Origin: Actinobaculum sp. 313
GTDB taxonomy: Bacteria > Actinomycetota > Actinomycetes > Actinomycetales > Actinomycetaceae
Length of the DNA: 64,000 nucleotides
Assembly (NCBI RefSeq): GCF_003073475.1
Contig: NZ_CP029033.1
Span: 2,666,001-2,730,000, forward strand
Direction of reading: 5' to 3'
Position 1 is the stretch's first letter. The number at the start of each line of letters is the position of its first letter. The notes below the pieces were generated by a model, which was not told the origin of the DNA, searched no databases, and saw only the letters and a program-made list of their open reading frames with translations. Made by a program: the position numbers and the translations under genes. Shown here one piece after another: positions 18,182 to 26,173 of the stretch.

Positions 18182-19243
18182 ATGACAGGCAGGATAGTGG
18201 CATGTGACGGGCAGGACGGCAATCGCGCCGCCGTGCCCGTCATTGTCGTACTCGGGTGCCGTACGATCGGTCATGACCCCACGCGGACGCTGCGCTTCCG
18301 ATTAGAAACCGCGCTGGTCGAGTTCGAAAGGGCACGCAACGCCGGAATCACCGCCTATGTTCTGTGCTGTGGCGGGCAAGGACAGGACGAACTCGAGCCG
18401 GAATCGGTTGTGATGGCGCGTTGGCTCGCTGATCGCGGCATTCCGGAGGATCTGTTGCTTGTAGAAGATGCCTCGCATTCCACCGAGGAGAACCTGATGA
18501 ATGCGCAGCGTATTCTCCTCGACGTCACCTCCGGCATGCATATGGCCGATCATGACGACCGGGCTCATCATGCGGGCACGACTGCGGTAAGCGCCCCGCC
18601 TAGAAGGCAGAGTGCCACGCGACCGACGAAGTCCGGCGGTACTGAGCCTGTGGGCCTCGTCGGTGCTAAACCCTCAGCCTCGGACGGTACATGGCCGACG
18701 GGCTCGGTGAGTGCTGAGTCGGTGAGCCAGGTCGGTACGCGACCCACTGGCTCCGGCGGTGCGCGACCCACTGGCTCCGGCGGTGCGCGACCCACTGGCT
18801 CCGGCGGTACGCGACCCACTGGCTCCGGCGGTACGCGACCCACTGGCTCCGGCGGCGACCGGCCTGTAGATCCCGGTTCTGCGGGCAGAGGTGTCAGCCC
18901 TTCGCTCGCAACTGCCCCTCCTGTCGGATTCACTGCTCAGCGGAAGTTGCCGGCCGTTATTGTCACCTCGTGGCCGCATGTGGCACGGGCTCAGTTCCTG
19001 GCTCGGCGCGCCGGTTTTCGGCCGGTCATGCGCGGAGCACATGTTTCCCCGGGCAGGGTTCCACACGCCCTTTTCTGGGAAGCGGGGTCGTGGGCCTTCA
19101 TTGCGGCGGCGAAGCTACCCGCAGCTCATCTAGTCACCCGGCTCAGCGGGTGGATCAATGTACGACTAGGGCGGCCCGCGCACACCTCTGTTTCGTATCA
19201 GTCGCTATATCGCCACTCGCATTCTGGGAAGGAACCCCGATGA
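18182..19243 (+). CDS. YdcF/DUF218-family protein split by a Gly/Pro/Thr repeat insertion
   Basis: A 353-residue protein of the YdcF/ElyC/SanA family. The N-terminal half has VIVVLGCRTIG, CCGGQGQDELEPESVVMARWL and LLLVEDASHSTEEN; the C-terminal half resumes with LPAVIVTSWPHVARAQFLARRAGF. Between them (about residues 125-260) is an insertion containing five perfect 24-bp repeats encoding GxRPTGSG, preceded by decayed copies. Family members usually go straight from the S-T-x-E-N block to the VTS strand. No membrane segment is obvious, unlike ElyC. It sits between pdxK and the HD gene, with ATGA overlap to the latter. Confidence 0.75.
   Translation: MTGRIVACDGQDGNRAAVPVIVVLGCRTIGHDPTRTLRFRLETALVEFERARNAGITAYVLCCGGQGQDELEPESVVMARWLADRGIPEDLLLVEDASHSTEENLMNAQRILLDVTSGMHMADHDDRAHHAGTTAVSAPPRRQSATRPTKSGGTEPVGLVGAKPSASDGTWPTGSVSAESVSQVGTRPTGSGGARPTGSGGARPTGSGGTRPTGSGGTRPTGSGGDRPVDPGSAGRGVSPSLATAPPVGFTAQRKLPAVIVTSWPHVARAQFLARRAGFRPVMRGAHVSPGRVPHALFWEAGSWAFIAAAKLPAAHLVTRLSGWINVRLGRPAHTSVSYQSLYRHSHSGKEPR
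18734..18853 (+). repeat. 24-bp in-frame tandem repeat, five copies
   Basis: Units at 18734, 18758, 18782, 18806 and 18830 differ only at the fourth base (A or G). Each encodes G(A/T)RPTGSG. Upstream, from about 18638, four decayed units are still visible at protein level (GTEPVGLV, GAKPSASD, GTWPTGSV, SAESVSQV), with one more (GDRPVDPG) downstream. Near-identical copies at the centre imply recent expansion and probable copy-number variation. Confidence 0.95.
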
Positions 19244-19932
19244 CATCACCCTATTTCGCTGCGGCCGTCCGATTCGTACACGAGCACCTGAGCACGCGCG
19301 ACGTCGCCGCTGCTCAGCAGCGCTATCGCTTCCAGCACTGTCTGCGGGTCGCAGCAATCGGGCGAGCCGTTGCGGAAGAAGCGGGCATGGATGCAGATGC
19401 CTTAGAACTGGCATGTGTTCTGCATGATGTCGGCAAATTCGATCCCGCCTGGCATGTCGACCATGGTCGCGCTGGCGCAAAATTAGCCCGGCGTTTCCTT
19501 GCAGAGCAGGGGGCGCACCCCGCTCTTATTGACGAGATATGTCAGGGGATTGCCATGCACACGGACGGGCGATGGAACTACCCACCGCAGTCCCCCGATT
19601 ACACCGGCGCCATTGACTACTCTGAGGAGCCGAGCGTACTTGCCCGCTCGGTCGGCGACTGCGATAACGTTGACCGCTTTGGCGCCTACCGTGTTTATGA
19701 CACTCTGCAATACGTGGACTTTCTCGGAATGGAACTCAATGAGCAGCTCAGTTTCATTGCCGGTTACCGGCAGCGTCTAGCGCGAGAACGCGAATACGCA
19801 TGCGCCACCGGCGCCTGCCAACGGCGCTGGATTGAAGCACTTGACGCGCAGAATGAGTACTTCGCCGCGTTAGAGGCGCAGATTGCGGCGGCGCTTCCCG
19901 GCACACTCTTGCTGCGAGAACAAAAAGGGTAG
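19240..19932 (+). CDS. HD-domain phosphohydrolase
   Basis: A 230-residue HD-superfamily protein: H48 in RFQHCLRVA and the HD pair in VLHDVGKFD, followed by HVDHGRAGAKLARRF and a later Asp in SVGDCDNVDRFG. This is a complete metal-binding set. Such proteins hydrolyse phosphate esters of nucleotides or metabolites; the substrate is unknown. The start at 19240 overlaps the DUF218 stop (ATGA) and follows GGGAAGGAA. Confidence 0.85.
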   Translation: MTSPYFAAAVRFVHEHLSTRDVAAAQQRYRFQHCLRVAAIGRAVAEEAGMDADALELACVLHDVGKFDPAWHVDHGRAGAKLARRFLAEQGAHPALIDEICQGIAMHTDGRWNYPPQSPDYTGAIDYSEEPSVLARSVGDCDNVDRFGAYRVYDTLQYVDFLGMELNEQLSFIAGYRQRLAREREYACATGACQRRWIEALDAQNEYFAALEAQIAAALPGTLLLREQKG

Positions 19933-20801
19933 GCGCCGTGGTGCGGCAGGCAATTGGCTGGCATTGGCGCGCCGTGCGAACTAGCATCTTGTCTCATACT
20001 GAGTGAGCAGGAGGCACCAGGCATGGTGAGTTCACCGGCATTGACACCCTCATCTCCGGCCGCGACCGCTTGGGATATGTCTTTGCGTCGTCCAACGCAC
20101 AGCAGATATCCCCCACTCCCAGGCGCATTTTCTAGTTCCGCCTCCGCAAACCACACGACCACGCACCCGCGCCGAGTTGCGCCAGCTGAGTGGCCCGCCC
20201 GATTGGCAGTTGCTCCTCCCCCGCGTTCGCGGTTGTCGCACACTGAGCGGCCGGTCCGACCTTCGTCGTATTAGTGCAGCACGCGAGCCAACACCCCACG
20301 CCTTTTCTGCTGTTTGCCCATCGTGCGGGGCCCTGACGGTAGGGATTCGAGGGGACAGTGTCAAAATCCCGTCCAAACGATGAGCTCGCCAAACAGCCAT
20401 CGCCTCAAATCCGCATGATTCCGCCATTCCTTAAATGGAGCAATTCCACTTTACCTCCGTTTGGACGGGATTTGGACAGCCTCCACTCATGCCACGCCCC
20501 GGAGGCACCAGGCACGTTGAGTTGACCGACTCAAACACCCTATCTCCGGCCGCAGAGGTGCCCCGATCCGAACAACCCCAGAAAAACGCGGCGCTCCCAT
20601 ACCAGACCGCGGAAGTGACTTGTCTGTTTCAGAAGTGACTTGTCTGTTTGCCGCCAATCGCTGCGAGTCCGGCGTTATCGACGGCCCCGCACACTACTCC
20701 ATTCAAGAGGGCGTTACCCTCCCGCCGAGTTGAATACGCGGCCACCCAGCACCGATGGGTCATATGGCACCCATCGGCTGCATGACACCGAGAGAGTTGA
20801 A
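19933..20801. other. 870-bp repeat-bearing region without a clear gene
   Basis: I see no protein-like frame. The region holds a diverged direct repeat of about 58 bp (starting GAGGCACCAGGCA at 20011 and 20502) flanking the 118-bp element at 20360-20477. It also holds a perfect tandem pair of GAAGTGACTTGTCTGTTT at 20612 and 20632. It resembles the non-coding stretch at 8.0-9.1 kb. Confidence 0.6.
20360..20477. repeat. 118-bp dispersed element, copy B (MITE-like)
   Basis: The left arm begins GTCAAAATCCCGTCCAAACG; the right arm, ending TTTGGACGGGATTTGGAC, is its complement with one mismatch. The core ATCCGCATGATTCCGCCA at 20409 is identical to that of copy A, 49 bp from the left end in both. 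The total length is identical to copy A (118 bp). Confidence 0.8.
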
Positions 20802-21164
20802 ATGAACATCACCGTGAATACAGAGCAGCTGCTCGGATTTCTCGCGAATCACCTCCCGCAGCCAGTGATGATCGGTCTGGCTGTCATTATCCTGGGAACT
20901 GCTCTATGGCGATGTCGCGAGGCGACTACTGCGGCGCACAGCCGCCAACCCAAAGAAGTACGCGCCGCATTCGATTTCACGTACCAAAGCGTAAAGGAGC
21001 ATATCGTGATCGATCACCCCGACGGGCGCCGATGCGAGCGCTCGTGCTCTTCACAAGCGATCAGAATCTCCACTAGCATCGAGACCAGGACAACGCGCAA
21101 TAGCAACGGGGACGGGTCCAGGGGCATGAGGCAGGCACGTGTTGTGCCACACAACGCGCAATAG
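20802..21164 (+). CDS. Hypothetical small protein with one membrane segment
   Basis: A 120-residue frame beginning with a plausible soluble segment, then PVMIGLAVIILGTALWRC as a single hydrophobic helix (about residues 21-38). After about residue 90 the frame runs into the 61-bp repeat locus at 21090, so the C-terminal quarter is probably not natural coding sequence. Only a weak GAGAG precedes the ATG. It may be a truncated or spurious gene. Confidence 0.3.
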   Translation: MNITVNTEQLLGFLANHLPQPVMIGLAVIILGTALWRCREATTAAHSRQPKEVRAAFDFTYQSVKEHIVIDHPDGRRCERSCSSQAIRISTSIETRTTRNSNGDGSRGMRQARVVPHNAQ

Positions 21165-21240
21165 CAACGGGGACGGGTCCAGGGGCATGAGGCAGGCACG
21201 TGTTGTGCCACACAACGCGCAATAGCAACGGGGACGGGTC
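21090..21240. CRISPR. CRISPR-like mini-array (29-nt repeats, 32-nt spacers, two identical spacers)
   Basis: A 29-nt repeat starting ACAACGCGCAATAGCAACGG occurs exactly at 21090-21118, 21151-21179 and 21212-21240. The two 32-nt intervals (21119-21150 and 21180-21211) are identical to each other. Repeat boundaries are set by mismatches at the outer ends. Repeat and spacer lengths equal those of type I-E CRISPR, and GCGCA..AGC..CGGGGA loosely resembles actinobacterial I-E repeats. No cas gene is in the window. The alternative is a plain 61-bp tandem repeat with 2.5 copies. Confidence 0.4.
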
Positions 21241-21321
21241 ACCTTCAAGACAAACCCAACCGAACTGCCAGTCCGGATCCGAGCCGCATACCCGCACCGA
21301 GCAGCCACTTACATCCGCTAT

Positions 21322-21439
21322 GTTCCATTAGCATCCAAACAAGAACGGTGCAGCCCAGGCAGGTGCGCTAGTCCGCATAATTCCGCCACTGCTCGAAATG
21401 AATCAATCCAGACTGACACCGTTCAGACGCTCATCGGGT
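21322..21439. repeat. 118-bp dispersed element, diverged copy C
   Basis: The core GTCCGCATAATTCCGCCA at 21371 aligns with the ATCCGCATGATTCCGCCA cores of copies A and B, and the arms fall at the same offsets. The arms are diverged (about 14 of 21 positions on the left). An inner stem is kept with different sequence: GAACGGTG (21343-21350) pairs with CACCGTTC (21417-21424). Confidence 0.6.
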
Positions 21440-21547
21440 ACCTTTCGGTCCGACGCATCTGCGACTAAAGCAGATCTGGCCGCCGCAGCCTAACCAACTA
21501 CCTTCCGCACCGCGCCACGGTATAACCGCGCATGCGAAAACGCGCTT

Positions 21548-22906
21548 CTACTGCGCCAGCTCGGCGAATCGCGCGTAATGGCCCTGGAAGGCCAACTCAA
21601 GCGTTCCCGTCGGTCCGGAGCGCTGCTTGCCGATAATGATCTCGGCCATGCCGGCCTTCGCCGAGTCTCGGTCGTACATATCCTCCCGGTGGATGAGCAG
21701 TACGACGTCGGCGTCTTGCTCCAGAGAGCCAGACTCACGCAAATCAGCCACTTGCGGACGCTTATCGTTACGTTTCTCCGAGTCTCGGTTGAGCTGGGCG
21801 ACCGCAATAATCGGCACATCCAGTTCCTTTGCCAACAACTTGATAGAGCGCGAAAACTCCGAGACTTCCTGCTGCCGCGATTCCACCGCCCGCGCGCCTG
21901 AACTGAGGAGCTGCAGGTAGTCGATAACAATCAGCTGGATGTCATGCTGCTGCTTCATACGCCGACACTTGGCCCGGATCTCCGTAAGCGTCAGATTAGG
22001 TGAATCGTCCACGATCAATGGCTTTTGCGAGATACGGTCGAGCGTGCGTGCCACCGACTGCCAGTCCTCCGGAGTCATCTCGCCTTTAATCATGCGGTCA
22101 AGGAACACCTTTGCCTCAGCCGCCAGCACACGCATCGACAGTTCATTACGGTTCATTTCCAGCGAGAAGTACACCGTGGGAAGACCATTGGCAATGGCCG
22201 CGCTACGGCAAATGTCCATGGCGAGCGTTGATTTACCCGCACCCGGACGGGCGGCAACGATGATCATCTGCCCGCCACGCAAGCCGTTGAGCTTGTTGTC
22301 CAATTCCACGAATCCGGTGGGAATGCCCTGCAGGCCTCCATCGCGGTTCTCATTGCTCTCCAGCTCGTCGTACAGGCCGGGAACGATTTCCTCCAGCGTC
22401 ATGTACTCGTTGGTGGCACGATCCTCGGTGATGGAATAAACTTCGGCCTGGGCCATGTCAATCAGGCCTTTGACATCGGCGCCGTCGGTGGTGTAACCGA
22501 GTTGGACGATGCGGGTACCGGCTTCCACCAGTGAACGCAACTGGGCTTGCTCGCGGACGATCTGGGCGTAGTACGCGGCGTTAGCGGCCGTGGGTACGGA
22601 CGCCACCAGCGTGTGAAGGTAGGGCAAACCGCCCACACGCTCAAGATCGCCCGTGCGTTGCAGTTCCGCACCAACCGTCACGGCATCCGCCGGCTCACCG
22701 GCGCCGAAGAGTTTCACGACGACGGAAAAGACCGCCTGGTGCGCTGGGCGGTAAAAATCCGTAGATTTCACGATCTCCACGACGTCGGCAATGGCGTCCT
22801 TGGACAGCATCATGCCGCCGAGTACCGACATTTCGGCCTCGATGTTACGTGGTGGAACCCGTTCGAATGAAGAGCCAACTCGCGTCTGCTCACTCACCGT
22901 CGTCAT
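21548..22906 (-). CDS. dnaB: Replicative DNA helicase
   Basis: A 452-residue hexameric replication-fork helicase. The N-terminal DnaB domain starts PPRNIEAEMSVLGGMM, a linker follows, then the RecA-like domain with Walker A ARPGAGKSTLAMD, Walker B LIVIDYLQLL and the arginine-finger/H4 region QQEVSEFSRSIKLLAKELDVP. I place the start at 22906 because AAGGAGG lies seven bases upstream of that ATG; an ATG six bases further upstream is too close to it. There is no intein. In related actinobacteria dnaB lies a few genes from rplI; here rplI is about 34 kb away. Confidence 0.97.
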   Translation of the reverse strand: MTTVSEQTRVGSSFERVPPRNIEAEMSVLGGMMLSKDAIADVVEIVKSTDFYRPAHQAVFSVVVKLFGAGEPADAVTVGAELQRTGDLERVGGLPYLHTLVASVPTAANAAYYAQIVREQAQLRSLVEAGTRIVQLGYTTDGADVKGLIDMAQAEVYSITEDRATNEYMTLEEIVPGLYDELESNENRDGGLQGIPTGFVELDNKLNGLRGGQMIIVAARPGAGKSTLAMDICRSAAIANGLPTVYFSLEMNRNELSMRVLAAEAKVFLDRMIKGEMTPEDWQSVARTLDRISQKPLIVDDSPNLTLTEIRAKCRRMKQQHDIQLIVIDYLQLLSSGARAVESRQQEVSEFSRSIKLLAKELDVPIIAVAQLNRDSEKRNDKRPQVADLRESGSLEQDADVVLLIHREDMYDRDSAKAGMAEIIIGKQRSGPTGTLELAFQGHYARFAELAQ

Positions 22907-23309
22907 GCCCATTCCTCCTTGTATACCCGGTGTGCCGACGTCTCCTAAACCGACACTCCGGATCTTCACCCTTCGACCAAGCCGACCGCCGTTCATGAGC
23001 CGTGCCGATAGTTCAGTGCGCGCTCAGGAGATGACCTGTACCTGGCGTTCGCCAGCCAGCGACCGCCAACCACGTGAAGCGTCAACTCCCTATCGCGCCT
23101 CTACCTATCAAGCAATGCCAGATCAACGGCTGATGTACCGTTGATCTCATCGCCAATAGCCTTGCCAAAGGGTTGCCTCCATGCCCCACCGATCTGCCAC
23201 GCAGCCTCCTGCTTCAGGCATCGCCGCTGGGAACACTACAAGGGTACCGACAAGCTCCGACACGAAATCGTGCCGATCACATTCGCCCTGTTAATACACG
23301 CCGTGACAC

Positions 23310-23447
23310 GGTGGATAAGCTGTCGATAACCTGTGTGTAAAGACCCCGATTTATCCACTTTTTTGCAGGTTTTTATCCCCAACTGTGAATAAAGGGGGTG
23401 AAGTGTTTGCGATTCCGTCCCCATACTTGTCCACAAGCGTGGATAAG
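23310..23447. other. Cluster of DnaA-box-like sequences
   Basis: Within 138 bp are seven 9-mers close to TTATCCACA. On the minus strand: TTATCCACC (23310-23318), TTACACACA (23332-23340), TTATTCACA (23384-23392) and TTATCCACG (23439-23447). On the plus strand: TTATCCACT (23351-23359), TTATCCCCA (23373-23381) and TTGTCCACA (23427-23435), the last matching the actinobacterial consensus. The DNA around 23350-23395 is AT-rich for this genome. The cluster begins about 400 bp upstream of dnaB; no dnaA or dnaN is in the window. Confidence 0.65.
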
Positions 23448-23909
23448 TCCAAAATCAAGGTCAACTTTTTGCAAACTGGCTCGCCGTGAGAAAAGCTCAA
23501 CCCCAAGTTGAGGTTCACCGACGGGGATTCCGCTTCTCCATGTACCGCGGGAGGTCGTCGGCGAGACAATCGGAGCTCTACCGGCGAGACAATTGGGATG
23601 CCACGAGCGCAATAACCAAGATTTTGTGAGCGTGGCAAGGCCGAACCACACGCGGACTACAGGTACAGACACGCGGCGCCAGTCGCCACACTCCCGCGCT
23701 GTCTCGAGTCTCAACCGTTAAGCAGTAGCCGCCCTGCTGAGCGCGATGCGACGAACATACGAAGCACTACCCTGCGCCAAGTGTTCCGCCTGACCTTCCC
23801 ACAATATGAGATTCAAGCTCAGTCCGCGCCAACCGGGTAGTCACACTGACCTCGTTTCTAATGGATATCGGCTTCCCAAGATGATCGGTAGTGCTGGGAG
23901 ACCTCACCC

Positions 23910-24340
23910 CCAGCAAGGCCGCCACCCCGGTAAATCACCCACTGAGTGAACCCTCAGATGCCTCCGCGTTCCCCACGCCGGTAACAGATTCCCGTAGCTG
24001 TCGCTCCCGCGACTGATTCGCCCTCCGCGTTCGCCGCGCGGGTAACAGATTCTGCCCCACAAGTGGCAATCAAGCGTGGACCGTACCTGCATTCTCCGCG
24101 TAGCTGACAGATTCTGTCATGAGGTCGTCGTCTGTGTAGGTCGATGTACGAGTTCCCCGCGCAGCTGACGGGTTCCCCTGCCAAGGGAGCAGAGAGGATT
24201 GCACCCCACTGCCCACACTGCCGACGGACTCTCCAATCCAGAAATCGCACCCCACTCCCCACGCGACCAATGGGCTCCTGTTATCAGTGGTCATGGTGTC
24301 GGCTCCTCGACCCCACTGCCCACACTGCCGATCAACTCCC
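23910..24340. CRISPR. Degenerate CRISPR-like repeat series
   Basis: Four imperfect 28-nt repeats start at 23966, 24027, 24089 and 24150, i.e. at 61-, 62- and 61-bp spacing, with unrelated 33-34-nt intervals. The best copy begins GAGTTCCCCGCGCAGC, identical over its first 13 bases to the E. coli type I-E repeat. Others read GCGTTCGCCGCGCGGGTAAC and GCATTCTCCGCGTAGC. Further decayed units are visible around 24205, 24250 and 24311 (spacing 46 and 61), and one before 23966. No cas genes or leader are seen. This may be a decayed type I-E array. Confidence 0.4.
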
Positions 24341-24544
24341 TCCCAGTAGGGGTGTGGCGGCCCTCCCCAGAACCGCCACACCCGTGGATCCAGCACTGAC
24401 CATTTCGCAGTCCGGCGCCGCCTAAAGCCGGACGTGCCTATCCCAAGAACTGGATCCTATGCGGGCCCGCCCGCCGCCCCGAGGTCGGGCTGCCCAGGTA
24501 TATTGCGCCTTACTGTGAACATTCGCCGTCGCCAATCCATCGCG

Positions 24545-24674
24545 GCTCAGTTCTTACTACTAGCGCGCTCAGTTCTTACTACTAGCGCGCTCGTTTCTTA
24601 CTACTAGCGCGCTCGTTTCTTACTACTAGCGCGCTCGTTCTTGCTACTCGCGCGCTCGTTCTTGCTACTCGCGC
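24545..24674. repeat. 22/21-bp tandem repeat, six copies
   Basis: Four 22-bp units (GCTCAGTTCTTACTACTAGC plus GC, or the variant GCTCGTTTCTTACTACTAGC plus GC) start at 24545, 24567, 24589 and 24611. Two 21-bp units (GCTCGTTCTTGCTACTCGCG plus C) start at 24633 and 24654. The last unit enters the 3' end of the NCS1 permease gene and supplies its stop codon. Successive units share their variants pairwise, a sign of stepwise duplication. Confidence 0.9.
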
Positions 24675-26173
24675 GCTCGCTCCTCGGCAGTCAGCGGCGC
24701 ATCTGCCTTCTGTCCCCGCAAAGCATGAATCGCCCAATAGCACAAAGCCCCCAATGGCGCGGCGATGAACCAGGAGAACGGTGCCAACACCTGGCAGAAA
24801 TGCACCGGCAGTAATGCGATGCATAGTGCCACGACAGCGGAGGGAATGAACGCCCACACCGCATTCATATTCAAACCGTGCTGGTAGTAGTATTTGCCAC
24901 TCTTGTCAGGCGAATACAGGTCGCGCAGATCCACCCGCGAGCGCTTGTAGTAGTAATAGTCGAGCACCAAAATTCCGAAGAACGGGCCGAGCAGCGCGCC
25001 TAAAGACCCGAGGAAATAGGTGATAGCAGTCGGACTTCCGTACAGGTTCCACGGCGTGACAATGATCGAGAGTACTACCGCAGCAATTCCTCCAATACGG
25101 AAGGAGATGCGCTTCGGATTCAGGTTCGAGAGGTCGAATGCGGCGGAGACGAAATTCGCCACGATATTCACACCGATCGTCGCCACGATAAAGGCCAAGG
25201 AGACCACATAGAACATGAAGTCATTGTCAATATGGGCCAGCAAATCACCCGGATCCTCGAATGCTTCCCCGTACACCTGGATGGCAGTTGCGGAACAGAG
25301 AACTGCCGTCAGCGCAAAAGCCGTCCAGTTCAATGGCAGGCCAAGAACATTGCCGACGACGACGGAGCGCTTCGTCGGCGCATATCTTGCGAAGTCCGCG
25401 AAGTTGAGCATAAGAGTCGCAAGGGTGCCGATCGTCAGACCCACCGTCACGAAAATCTGGTACGTCTGCTGGCCGAGAGCGGGAGATACGCCGTCGGCAT
25501 TCGTGGTCCAGCTGAAGTTCCAGTCGGCCTGGTACAGCATCCACACACCAAGGCCGATCATAATCACCCAGATAATCGGACCTGCGGCCCCCTGGAAGTG
25601 CCGCACCGCCTCCATGCCACGCCACACGATGACCAACTGAACAGCTGACAAGATAAGGAATGCCAGCCAGCCCGATGCACGCAAGCCAAGGAAGCTCGCA
25701 TTCCACCCCAACATGGAGGGGAAAACTCGCATCATCAATAGTTCGAGTGATATAGACGCCAGGTAGGTCTGAATCCCATACCAGGCGATAGCGACGATAC
25801 CGCGTACCATTGCCGGGAAGTTGGCTCCCCAGATTCCCCACGTTACACGCGATACCACTGGATAGGGGGCGCCCGTCTCATAGCCCATGATTCCGGATAC
25901 GCAACATGCGACGAAGATGATGAATGTCGCGATAAGCACCCCGATCACTATCGCCAGAGGTGTCATACCCATAAGCGTTCCCGTGCCGATGAATAGCGCT
26001 GCCGCAAAGGTGTAATTCGAGGCATTATGTGCATCATTCATCCACAGTGAAAACAGTGAATAGCTGGACCATTTTCGGTCATCAGGAAGAGCCGGGGCGA
26101 GGTCCTCGTTAAATAGTCGCCCGTCTTTATCACCGGCTCGTAGTTCGTCATAGCTGACGCTTTCGGCTCTCAT
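24665..26173 (-). CDS. NCS1-family nucleobase/hydantoin/allantoin permease
   Basis: A 502-residue, about 12-helix NCS1 transporter. The N-terminal family block NEDLAPALPDDRKWSSYSLFSLWMNDAHN is followed by hydrophobic helices. The intracellular YYYYKRSRVDLRDLYSPDKSGKYYYQHG block is typical of PucI/HyuP/Fur-type proteins. It is expected to import allantoin, hydantoins or pyrimidines with Na+ or H+. The ATG at 26173 follows TTAGGAGAACA. It is the last gene of the ureide island. Its final codons (ARE-stop) lie in the 22-bp repeat, so the C terminus has been shaped by repeat spread. Confidence 0.88.
   Translation of the reverse strand: MRAESVSYDELRAGDKDGRLFNEDLAPALPDDRKWSSYSLFSLWMNDAHNASNYTFAAALFIGTGTLMGMTPLAIVIGVLIATFIIFVACCVSGIMGYETGAPYPVVSRVTWGIWGANFPAMVRGIVAIAWYGIQTYLASISLELLMMRVFPSMLGWNASFLGLRASGWLAFLILSAVQLVIVWRGMEAVRHFQGAAGPIIWVIMIGLGVWMLYQADWNFSWTTNADGVSPALGQQTYQIFVTVGLTIGTLATLMLNFADFARYAPTKRSVVVGNVLGLPLNWTAFALTAVLCSATAIQVYGEAFEDPGDLLAHIDNDFMFYVVSLAFIVATIGVNIVANFVSAAFDLSNLNPKRISFRIGGIAAVVLSIIVTPWNLYGSPTAITYFLGSLGALLGPFFGILVLDYYYYKRSRVDLRDLYSPDKSGKYYYQHGLNMNAVWAFIPSAVVALCIALLPVHFCQVLAPFSWFIAAPLGALCYWAIHALRGQKADAPLTAEERARE

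Larger units (their letters stand above)
22907..24544. other. 1.6-kb non-coding region upstream of dnaB
   Basis: No protein-like frame is present. The region contains an AT-rich cluster of DnaA-box-like 9-mers (23310-23447), then about 450 bp with nothing I can name, then a series of degenerate repeats at about 61-bp spacing (23910-24340). It then leads into a 22-bp tandem repeat at 24545. Confidence 0.6.

Noticed and set aside
18568-19066. Minus-strand frames with PPEPVGR or GASGSRTA repeats
   Set aside because: These are shadows of the 24-bp repeat in the DUF218 gene on the plus strand.
21014-21308. Minus-strand frames encoding repeated Cys/Pro/Leu peptides
   Set aside because: They are translations of the 61-bp repeat in different frames, without ribosome-binding sites or protein-like composition.
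23310-23447. Chromosomal oriC
   Set aside because: No dnaA or dnaN is adjacent and gene orientation converges on the site instead of diverging from it, so I list it only as a DnaA-box cluster.
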